Positions 55,689 through 62,871 of a DNA stretch of 64,000 nucleotides are shown here, in pieces. Under the pieces are notes generated by a model. It ran no database searches. It was given only the letters and a program-made list of their open reading frames with translations, and was not told the DNA's origin. Source of the stretch: JBDSLU01 sp963844435 (GTDB lineage: Bacteria > Acidobacteriota > Vicinamibacteria > Vicinamibacterales > Vicinamibacteraceae); contig CAWJOG010000012.1 of the NCBI GenBank assembly GCA_963844435.1, positions 62,001 to 126,000 on the forward strand, in the 5' to 3' direction. The position numbers and the translations under genes were made by a program. Within the stretch, counting starts at the first letter, position 1. Each line of letters begins with the position of its first letter.

Positions 55689-56527
55689 GTGCGTGGCGAT
55701 GGTGCGGGCACTTCGAGCGGCAGGTCGAGGCGATCGCCCCACTCCCGCCACGAGCCCAGGTAGTTGCGGACCTGGGGAAAGCCCAGGAGCCGCAGCGCGA
55801 GATACGTGTGCGCGCCGCGGTAGCCGCCCTGGCAGTATGTCACCACGTCGCGCTCCGGCGTCACTCCAAGGCGGGCGTACATCACCTTCAGCTCGGCCGC
55901 CGGCTTGAAGCGGCCGGCAGCGTCGAGGTTGTGCGTCCACTCGAGATGGATCGAGCCGGGGATGGCGCCGCCGCGGGCGGCCCGGACCAGCGTGCCGTGA
56001 TGCTCTTCCGGCGTCCGCGTGTCGACGATGACGACGCCGTCGCGGCCGAGCCGCGTGTGGACGTCGCGCCAGGTGGCGATGATGTCGTCCCGCCGCGTGC
56101 CGCGCCATTCGGTCGCGACCGGGGCGGCGAACTCGTGGCTGATCTTCCGCTTCTCGGCCGCCCACGCGTTGAACCCGCCGTCGAGGAGCCGCGTCTTCCG
56201 GTGACCGAACAGCTCCAGGAACCACAGGCCGCGCGCCGCCCGCATGCCGGAGCACTCGTCGTAGACCACGACTTCGCGGTCGGCGTCGACGCCGCGCGTG
56301 GCCAGCAGGTGCTCGACGATCCAGAGGAAGGCCCGCATCGGCGCCGGCTCGGTGTCGATCAGGCTGACGCCGTAGAGGTCGAGGTGCACCGCGCCGGGGA
56401 TGGCGCCGCGCGCGAACTCCTCGGCCGGCCGGAAGTCGATGACGAGCGGACCGGTCGGCCCGATCCGCTCGTGCAGTGAGGCCGGCGTGACGAGCAGCTG
56501 CGGGTTGGCATAACCGTCGGCAGGCAT
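55685..56527 (-). CDS. Thiosulfate/3-mercaptopyruvate sulfurtransferase (tandem rhodanese)
   Basis: A 280-residue protein of two rhodanese domains. The first is inactive in form (DECSGMRAARGLWFL); the second carries the catalytic Cys in TYCQGGYRGAHTY and the usual PGSIHLEW. The CQGGYRG loop does not clearly separate thiosulfate from mercaptopyruvate specificity. It heads a three-gene run with the M20 peptidase and the MerB-like protein. TAGACT (56538-56543) lies 10 nt before the ATG. Confidence 0.88.
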   Translation of the reverse strand: MPADGYANPQLLVTPASLHERIGPTGPLVIDFRPAEEFARGAIPGAVHLDLYGVSLIDTEPAPMRAFLWIVEHLLATRGVDADREVVVYDECSGMRAARGLWFLELFGHRKTRLLDGGFNAWAAEKRKISHEFAAPVATEWRGTRRDDIIATWRDVHTRLGRDGVVIVDTRTPEEHHGTLVRAARGGAIPGSIHLEWTHNLDAAGRFKPAAELKVMYARLGVTPERDVVTYCQGGYRGAHTYLALRLLGFPQVRNYLGSWREWGDRLDLPLEVPAPSPRT

Positions 56528-56537
56528 GACGCCGCCT

Positions 56538-56543
56538 AGTCTA
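56538..56543 (-). promoter_or_regulatory. -10 box (TAGACT) of the rhodanese-M20-MerB-like run
   Basis: Ends 10 nt before the ATG at 56527; predicted leader of 3-4 bases. Confidence 0.4.
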
Positions 56544-56578
56544 CGCTCCGCCCGCAGCGCCGAGCTAGCGGACGCTTC

Positions 56579-57963
56579 CTACTGCCAGAGGCGCTGCCAC
56601 CAGGCGCGGTCGTCGACGGCGGCACGCGGCCCCGGGCCCTGTTTGCGCCGGATCTCGTTGATGTCCCAGCCGGTCAGGGCGGCCAGCGTCTGGGCTTCCT
56701 TTTCGCGGCGGGTGCTCAGCTCGCGGCGGTAGGCGTCGGCTTCCGAGCACGTTTCGTCGCCGGTCCAGGCGTGGCGCAGGATGTAGCGGCCCTGGAAGTT
56801 GGAGCGGTCGCCGGTCTCCTGGAACACCAGATCCTCCGGGAAGTGGGCGCCGTCGTAGCGCACGTGCAGGCGCGTCACGAAGACGTTGCTGGCACCGCCG
56901 CGTGGCATCGGCCGCGGCATCGAGCCCGGCCGCATCACGCCGCCGGTCGGCGTCGGCGTCGCACCACCGTCCAGCCAGAACACGCCCAGCTTGCGCAGCT
57001 GGTCGGGCGACAGCGGATCCGCGGCGCACGGGTCGCACCAGCCCATGTCCCACGCGTACTCGAGGAAGACCGTCGACATGTTCTGCTTCTTCACCTGGGT
57101 CGTGAACATCGACTTGTAGAACCGGCTGAAGTCGCCCTTCACGTAGGTCGGGATCTCGACGTCCGAGGGCAGGCGCACGGTGCGGTAGTTGGTGGTCTCG
57201 ACGCGGCCCTTGTTCGTCAGCGTGAAGACGAACAGCTCCTGCGTGCCCTCCGCGTTCACCGTGCCGAGGCGGATCGGCAGCATGAACTTCGGCGACTCGT
57301 AGGCGATCTGCAGCGGGCGCAGGTAGGTGAACCCGAGCTTGGCCTGCTCGCCGAGGTTCACCTTGGCGACGAAGAAGCGCATGTTCTGCGTGAGGTAGCT
57401 GGCGAGCACGGGCGCCGCGCCCTGCGGCATCTTGTAGCCGTTCTGCGTGCAGCCAGGTCTCGAGGCCGCCGCTCTCCTTGGCCGAGAGGATCAGGATGTC
57501 GTATTCGCCGACCGTGTAGGTCGCCTCGATCGTCACGCCGAGACGCTTGGCCGACTCCTGGGCCATCGCGCCGGCGGCGGCGGGCGCGGACGCCCGCATC
57601 GCGGTATCCATCATGTAGCGGCGGCGATTGCAGGGGTTCTCGTCGAAGTACTCGACCAGGCGCGGCGCCGTGAAGGCGTCGAGATGGTCGATCAGCGACT
57701 GCTCGCCAACGTGGATCTGCTCCTTCTGCAGGAAGGTCGGCACCGGCATGACGACCGCGAACTCCTTCGGCTCGCCCTTGAAGTCGTTCGACATCGTCAT
57801 GACCGTGCGATCGCCGTCGCGGGCGATGACGACCTTCGACGCCTTGTTGAAGATCTTGGTGTCGGCCTTCGAGACGAAGAAGCCGCAGAAGGCGTCGGCC
57901 GGCGCCGGCGCCAGCGGCGACGAGCGTGGCCAACCCGAACAGGAGCGAGAGACGGCGTTTCAT
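56579..57963 (-). CDS. DUF2330-family secreted protein, two frame breaks
   Basis: About 461 residues. The signal peptide (SLLFGLATLVAAGAGA) is followed by ADAFCGFFVSKADTKIFNKA, the DUF2330 start with its conserved Cys, then GEYDILILSAKESGGLETWL and a C-terminal TRLHVRYDGAHFPEDL and RYILRHAW. Frame changes are needed near 57905 and 57450. Its ATG overlaps the stop of the RnfD-like gene (ATGA), so they are co-translated. DUF2330 has no known function; the tight link suggests an extracytoplasmic partner of the RnfD-like protein. Confidence 0.82.
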
Positions 57964-58838
57964 GACACCTGAATCCTTTCCAATGCGATGGCAGGGGACG
58001 GAGTGCGCCGCAGCAGCGGCAGGACGGCGGCGTCGGTCCACGAGAACCGGCGGCCGGGCAGAACGCGATCGAGGACGGGCACGAGCGGCGCGCAGAGGGC
58101 CAGCGACCAGATGACGCCGTTGGTGCGGAACAGGCGGAACTGGATGTACCAGGCGACGTAGGCCACGAGCGCGCCGAACAGCACGCGCGCGATCGGATGA
58201 TCCGGCGTCGTCCGCGGATCCGAGATCATGAAGAAGGTGAAGAGCAGCAGGCCGCCGCTCTCGAGCCGCCGCATCGGGATGGTCATCGGCTCGCCCAGGT
58301 AGTACGAGCGGCCGAACATCAGCGCCGCGTAGACGACGATGAACGCCAGCGCGACGTCCGACCGCAGCGCGCGATAGGCGACGAGGCCGCCCAGGCAGGC
58401 CATCAGGAAGGCGAAGAAGGCGACGCTGCCCCACTGCGCCGGCGACAGCCACGCCGCCGGCGTGATCAGCAGCATCAGGACGATGGCGCCGTTGGTCGGA
58501 TTGAAGACGTGCTTCCTGCCGACCTGGATCACGAACTTGCTCGCGATCGCCACGAAGGCGGCCGCCGCGACCACCCACAGCGCGTCGACGCGCAGCAGGA
58601 GGCACAATGAGAGCGCCGAGATGAGCGCGCTGCGGGGATCGAACGCCGGCAGCTTCCACAGCCGCGAGCAGGCCCACTGGGTGGTGAGCGCGACGGCGAG
58701 CGTCAGCGCGATCTGCCAGGACCGGACGTCGAACTCCAGGACGAACGTCCCGTAGGTCAGGAGGCCGGTGAGGACGGCGATCTGGTAGTAGCGCGGGTCG
58801 CCGAAGCGGGATGCGGGCGGGTGTGGGACGGCGCTCAT
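57960..58838 (-). CDS. RnfD/NqrB-family membrane protein (stand-alone)
   Basis: A 292-residue membrane protein with eight to ten TM helices. Family landmarks: KHVFNPTNGAIVLMLL, GLLLFTFFMISDPRTTPDHP and LVAYVAWYIQFRLFRTNG, matching RnfD/NqrB (NQR2_RnfD_RnfE). I see no S/T-G-A-T flavinylation motif. No other rnf or nqr subunit is present; instead DUF2330 overlaps it. A role outside a full Rnf complex is likely. The ATG at 58838 follows AAGGGAC. Confidence 0.85.
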   Translation of the reverse strand: MSAVPHPPASRFGDPRYYQIAVLTGLLTYGTFVLEFDVRSWQIALTLAVALTTQWACSRLWKLPAFDPRSALISALSLCLLLRVDALWVVAAAAFVAIASKFVIQVGRKHVFNPTNGAIVLMLLITPAAWLSPAQWGSVAFFAFLMACLGGLVAYRALRSDVALAFIVVYAALMFGRSYYLGEPMTIPMRRLESGGLLLFTFFMISDPRTTPDHPIARVLFGALVAYVAWYIQFRLFRTNGVIWSLALCAPLVPVLDRVLPGRRFSWTDAAVLPLLRRTPSPAIALERIQVS

Positions 58839-58904
58839 GTCCCTTGAACGGGCGTTCCCGGAATTCTTGCAGGCAGGCCGCGCCGGGCCCGGGATCTCGC
58901 GTAG

Positions 58905-58910
58905 TACAGT
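58905..58910 (+). promoter_or_regulatory. -10 box (TACAGT) of the winged-helix gene
   Basis: Exactly 6 nt before the ATG at 58917. GGGAG touches the ATG and is too close to act as a ribosome site. Confidence 0.5.
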
Positions 58911-58916
58911 CGGGAG

Positions 58917-59258
58917 ATGGCTTCCCGGACCGTCCCAGAGGGCTCCCCGCTCTCGCTCGACCGGATCGTCCACGGGCCCCTCCGCCTCGGGATCGTCGTC
59001 GCACTGGCGACCAGCGAGCGCCGCACGTTCACGGAACTGCGCGACGCCCTGGGCGCGACCGACGGTAACCTCAACGCCAGCCTGCAGAAACTCGAACAGG
59101 CCGGCTATTTGGCGGCGTCCAAGAAGACGGAAGGCCGGGTGGCCGTCACGGAGTACCAGCTGACCCGGGCGGGCCAGAAGGCGCTGACGGCCTATCTGGG
59201 ACAGCTCGAACGGATTGTTGCGCCTGTCCGGAAGGGGCTCGACAGCGAGCGCGGCTAG
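58917..59258 (+). CDS. Winged-helix regulator (HTH_27/MarR-like)
   Basis: A 113-residue single-domain winged helix: PLRLGIVVALATSERRTFTELRD, then GNLNASLQKLEQAGYLAASK and the wing VAVTEYQLTRAGQKAL. This type often represses adjacent membrane-protein genes. It is divergent from the RnfD-DUF2330 pair, 78 bases away, and is their likely regulator (inference). Its last 4 bases overlap the convergent MBL gene. Confidence 0.85.
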   Translation: MASRTVPEGSPLSLDRIVHGPLRLGIVVALATSERRTFTELRDALGATDGNLNASLQKLEQAGYLAASKKTEGRVAVTEYQLTRAGQKALTAYLGQLERIVAPVRKGLDSERG

Positions 59259-60064
59259 CTTCCGGCCAGGGACCAGCCGCCGCCCGCCTCGCGGGCCCGG
59301 CCTTCGCCCGCCAGTTTGAGCAGGTGCGCGCGCAGGTTCTCGCGCGCGGTCTCGCGCAGCTCGGGACCTACCTCGGGATAGACGCGGGCGGTCAGCTCGT
59401 CTTCGGTGCCCGGCGCCTTGGCCAGCTCGTCGAGGATCTGCGTCTCGCGCCCGAGACGATGCGTGATGTAGGCGCGGATGAGGGCGCCCGGGTTGTCCAC
59501 GGGCGGCCCGTGGCCCGGATACATGCGGCGCGGTTGATCCTCGAGCAGGCGGCGCAGCGACTTCAGGTAGACGGCAAGGTCGCCGCCTTTGGACGGGGCA
59601 ATGGCCACCGTGCCGCCGTTCACCAGCAAGTCCCCGCAGAACAGGATGCTCGAGCGCATCTCGAGGAACGCGACGTGGTCCGGCGCGTGGCCGGGCGTGT
59701 GCAATACCCACAGCGTGCCGTCGCCCGCCGCGATCAGCTGGCCGTCATGGAGCGGCGTCCAGGTGACCTTGTGCTTCGCGTCCTGCTCCGCGAACGGGAA
59801 CTTGGCTATCCGGAGGTCCGGCCAGCGCTTCGCGAGCGCTTCGACGCCGTCGATGTGGTCGTGATGGAAGTGCGTGATCAGGACCTGGGACAGCGGCGTG
59901 CCGGGCTGCTCGGTGTCGAGCGCCTCGGCCACGCGATCGACGAAGGCGTCCGACGCCTCGGGTGCATCGATCAGCGTCGGATGCCCGCCCGGCAGCAGGT
60001 AGGCGTTGGTGCCGCGGCCGGTCATCGGGCCCGCGTTGGTGCCGGTGATGGGGATGACTCTCAC
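59255..60064 (-). CDS. MBL-fold metallo-hydrolase (LACTB2-like)
   Basis: A 269-residue metallo-beta-lactamase fold protein. Metal ligands: THFHHDHIDG, HTPGHAPDH, ILFCGDLL and PGHGPP; a C-terminal winged-helix-like segment (ELTARVYPEVGPELRETA) matches the LACTB2/beta-lactamase-like 2 group. Some relatives are endoribonucleases or thioesterases; the substrate here is not predictable. Start is GTG at 60064. About 47 bases separate it from the upstream ATP-grasp gene. Confidence 0.87.
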   Translation of the reverse strand: MRVIPITGTNAGPMTGRGTNAYLLPGGHPTLIDAPEASDAFVDRVAEALDTEQPGTPLSQVLITHFHHDHIDGVEALAKRWPDLRIAKFPFAEQDAKHKVTWTPLHDGQLIAAGDGTLWVLHTPGHAPDHVAFLEMRSSILFCGDLLVNGGTVAIAPSKGGDLAVYLKSLRRLLEDQPRRMYPGHGPPVDNPGALIRAYITHRLGRETQILDELAKAPGTEDELTARVYPEVGPELRETARENLRAHLLKLAGEGRAREAGGGWSLAGS

Positions 60065-60110
60065 GCGTCCGGATCGTGGCCCAAGGGCCCGCGCAGCGCA
60101 AGTCGCGCCG

Positions 60111-61022
60111 CTACGCGACGTCGATGGCGAGGATGGCCCTGGCGAGCGTCTCGACGGAGTCCGGCGACAATCGCAGGCCGAGGTCGGGCTCGATCAGCTC
60201 CAGCTCCATCAGCCGGGGACCATCCGGCGTCGGCACGACGTCGACGCGGGCGTAGGTGACCGCGCCGGGCGCGGCGGCCAGCGCGTTGTCGGCAAGGAGC
60301 CGCTCTGCGGCGCCCGGCTCGTGCGGCTGCTCGCCCGTGCCGTCGCCGACGCCGCGGAGGAACGGCGGCTTGGTGAACGCGTGCGAGAACGCGCCGCCGA
60401 TGTAGACGAGGGAGCGTTCGCGCGCGACGTTCACGGCGTCCTGGAACGGCTGGACGAGGGCGTGGCCGTGCACCTGCAGCGCGTCGAGGTGGGCCTGCGC
60501 CCGGCCGGCGGTGATCGCGCCACCAGTGAAGCGCTCGGCGCCTTTGGCGCTCGCGCCGATCGCCGGCTTCACCACGATGTCCCCCCAGCCGCGGGCCGCG
60601 CACAGGCCGGCGAGATCCACGGGCCGGTCGCTCGTGACGAGCGCTGTCGGCACGATGGCTACGCCCGCGCGCTCCAGGTCGAACAGGTAGCGCTTGTCGC
60701 TGTTCCAGCGCACGACTCCGGAGTCGTTGATCACGCGGCTGACGCTGGAAGCCACTGCCAGCCAACGGAACCAGGCGACGGCGTCGAGGTGGTAATCCCA
60801 GGTCGAGCGGATCACGATCCGGCCGGACTGCGACCAGTCGACGCCGGGATCGTTCCACACCGACAGCCGGACGCGAGCGCCCGCTGACGCGAGCGCATCC
60901 GCGAGCAGCCTGTCGTCGGTCGATCCTTCAGCCATCTCGCCATGCGTGGCGATGGTGACGTCGGTGGGACGGCCCAGCACGCCCCGGCTTCGGTGGCGAC
61001 CCCTGGTGCCGCCGGCGATCAC
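60111..61022 (-). CDS. ATP-grasp protein (RimK/glutathione-synthetase-like)
   Basis: About 303 residues from the GTG at 61022, or 289 from a GTG at 60980. Family features: STWDYHLDAVAWFRWL, RWNSDKRYLFDLERAGVAIVPT, the Lys motif GDIVVKPAIGASAKG and the C-terminal metal site LMELELIEPDLGLRL. Such ligases join a carboxylate and an amine with ATP; relatives include the D-cycloserine ligase DcsG, but the substrate here is unknown. The first 20 codons look unlike a family N-terminus. The start overlaps the upstream antitoxin-like gene (GTGA). Confidence 0.8.
   Translation of the reverse strand: MIAGGTRGRHRSRGVLGRPTDVTIATHGEMAEGSTDDRLLADALASAGARVRLSVWNDPGVDWSQSGRIVIRSTWDYHLDAVAWFRWLAVASSVSRVINDSGVVRWNSDKRYLFDLERAGVAIVPTALVTSDRPVDLAGLCAARGWGDIVVKPAIGASAKGAERFTGGAITAGRAQAHLDALQVHGHALVQPFQDAVNVARERSLVYIGGAFSHAFTKPPFLRGVGDGTGEQPHEPGAAERLLADNALAAAPGAVTYARVDVVPTPDGPRLMELELIEPDLGLRLSPDSVETLARAILAIDVA
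60712..60727. repeat. 16-base perfect palindrome inside the ATP-grasp gene
   Basis: ACGACTCCGGAGTCGT, the same core as the 34-base element at 35503-35536. Confidence 0.4.
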
Positions 61023-61222
61023 CGATCGGCCTTCAGATCGGCTGCTGTACGGGAAAAGCCGACCTTGCCACGGAGCTGACGCAACCTCGCGTCTGCCTCC
61101 GAGGCGACCAGCAGTTGAAGGCCGGTCCGAACCGTCTCCGTGATGCCTGCGCCCGTGGCTCGCTGTGCCTTCGCAAGGAGCTCCGACGAAATGCCGACGG
61201 TGATCTTCTGCACGGCATCCAT
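61019..61222 (-). CDS. VapB-like antitoxin, orphan
   Basis: A 67-residue protein: VQKITVGISSELLAKAQRAT (ribbon-helix-helix strand and helix), ITETVRTGLQLLVA and a C-terminal RQLRGKVGFSRTAADLKADR tail, the usual VapB (DUF2191-like) layout with the RGKVxF toxin-binding segment. No PIN-domain VapC follows; the ATP-grasp gene overlaps by 4 bases in its place. An upstream in-frame start at 61285 would add 21 residues that do not look like the family. Confidence 0.65.
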   Translation of the reverse strand: MDAVQKITVGISSELLAKAQRATGAGITETVRTGLQLLVASEADARLRQLRGKVGFSRTAADLKADR

Positions 61223-61322
61223 GATCGGAAGGATGCCATAGCCTTCACCAGCTTCGATATGGTGGATGCTGACACGGACGTGCATCCACGCCGCCTGCGC
61301 CCAAGGCAGGCGCGGGAAGTCG

Positions 61323-62162
61323 TTACTTGCGGGCGACCTTGGTGAAGCTCACCCCGATGCCGCCGGCCACCGGCATCGGATCGACGCTGAAGCGGACGTT
61401 CCTGGAACCGACGGTCACCGATCGGCCGGCGAGAATGCCGACGGTGGCGCCCGCGATCACGTCGCTCAAGTAGTGGCGTTTCATCTGCACTCGCGACGCC
61501 GCCACCCAGCCGGCCATCGCATACGCCGGGATCCCGACCTTCCAGCCCAGCTCGCGCTGGAGGACGGTGGCCGTGGCGAACGCCGACGCACTGTGGCCCG
61601 AGGGGAACGAGTGGTTGTTGCTGCCGTCCGGCCGCGTGCGTCCGGCGGCCGCCTTGACGACCTGCGCGGTGGCCTGCGACACGAGCTGCGCGCGGAAGAT
61701 GCCGGCGCCGATCCGCGCGGCCCGCGGCGAGTCCGTCATTCGGCCGACGCCATAGGTGACCAGCGCCGCGCCGGTCTGGACCGCAAACGCACCGACGAGC
61801 TGGCCGGGCTCGAATACCTCGTCGTTCCCCCAGTTCGCCGTGGACGCCCGTGTGTCGCCGTACCGGCCGACGAGCGCGGCGGACCCGCCGATGCCGGCGA
61901 TGAGGAGGTTCTCCGGCGACGCGAGCATCCGCCGGAAGTCGCCCGGCAGCGGCTTGAACAGGTCCGCGAACGCCGGCATCACCTCGCGCGAGGCGTCGGT
62001 CGCCGGCCAGGAGGACGGTCCCGACGGGACGCCGAGGCCGCTGACCGGCGCGGTCTGCGGCACGTGATCCAGCGGGGACTGCGCCTGGGTGTCGGGGGCG
62101 GCCAGGCACAGAAGCAGCGCCGCCGCGAGGGCTCGCAGCGGAGAGAGGACGTTCCTGTTCAT
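61323..62162 (-). CDS. PAP2-family phosphatase, secreted or membrane-associated
   Basis: A 279-residue protein with a signal peptide (ALAAALLLCLAAPDTQAQ). The three phosphatase motifs are present: KAAAGRTRP, SFPSGHSAS and SRVQMKRHYLSD. PAP2 enzymes dephosphorylate lipid phosphates such as undecaprenyl pyrophosphate or phosphatidic acid. The C-terminal IGVSFTKVARK is strand-like. The ATG at 62162 is preferred over 62249, since the signal peptide starts there. Confidence 0.87.
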   Translation of the reverse strand: MNRNVLSPLRALAAALLLCLAAPDTQAQSPLDHVPQTAPVSGLGVPSGPSSWPATDASREVMPAFADLFKPLPGDFRRMLASPENLLIAGIGGSAALVGRYGDTRASTANWGNDEVFEPGQLVGAFAVQTGAALVTYGVGRMTDSPRAARIGAGIFRAQLVSQATAQVVKAAAGRTRPDGSNNHSFPSGHSASAFATATVLQRELGWKVGIPAYAMAGWVAASRVQMKRHYLSDVIAGATVGILAGRSVTVGSRNVRFSVDPMPVAGGIGVSFTKVARK

Positions 62163-62286
62163 TGCAGGCTCTACGAAGGCGGCGCCGGTGCCGGATGCGA
62201 CGGGGGCGTGACGGCGAAGCAACATCTCTTTGACGAACAACGTCCACACTTGGCCGGCTCGAACAGGAACACGCTCTTCGTCACCT

Positions 62287-62785
62287 TCATGGACCTTCGC
62301 GGAGTCGGTAGTGTTTCCGCAGGACGTCCAGATAGGCCATGGCCTCGTCGACAGGGACGTGCCCGGCCAGCATCAGCGCCTGGAAGAAGTCGCGCTCGGC
62401 CAGGCGCGCCTGCTGCTCGTCGGCGCCGCGCAGGTGCTCCTGCTCGTGCCTGATCACCGCCGCCAGGATGGCGATGTCGATGGCCCTGCCCCGCATGGCG
62501 TTCTCCACCACGGACGAACGACTGTTGAGGTAGATGACCGGCCGGATCCGGCCGTCGCGCTCGCGGACCAGGAAGGCATCCAGGCGCCGGATGGCATCCG
62601 GGTCCGCCGCAAGGTCCGGGTCGATCAGGCGGATGGACGGTCGCGCGCTGCGGCAGCAGCGCCAGGGCGCGTTCGAGCGTGCGCCCTTCGGGTCCGTTGA
62701 CGGTCTGGGCGGCCGACCAGGCGGCGACGACCGCCAGCAGGCTGACGGCCAGGCTGGCGCGGAGGGCAGAAGTGGCGTGGAACAT
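62287..62785 (-). CDS. Small secreted HExxH protein, one frame break
   Basis: About 165 residues: a signal peptide (SLAVSLLAVVAAWSAAQ), then SIRLIDPDLAADPDAIRRL, RPVIYLNSRSS and a helix AVIRHEQEHLRGADEQQA. HEQEH matches the HExxH zinc-protease core, though no further ligand or Met-turn is certain. The frame changes near 62650, between the leader region and the conserved part. Function unknown; a small zinc peptidase is possible. Confidence 0.55.
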
Positions 62786-62871
62786 GTCGACGAACCTGCG
62801 CGCTGTGCCGAATTACCTCAATGCCGCGGAGGTGAGATATCGGTAAAACGCGCTGTCGCCGCCTTTGGTAC

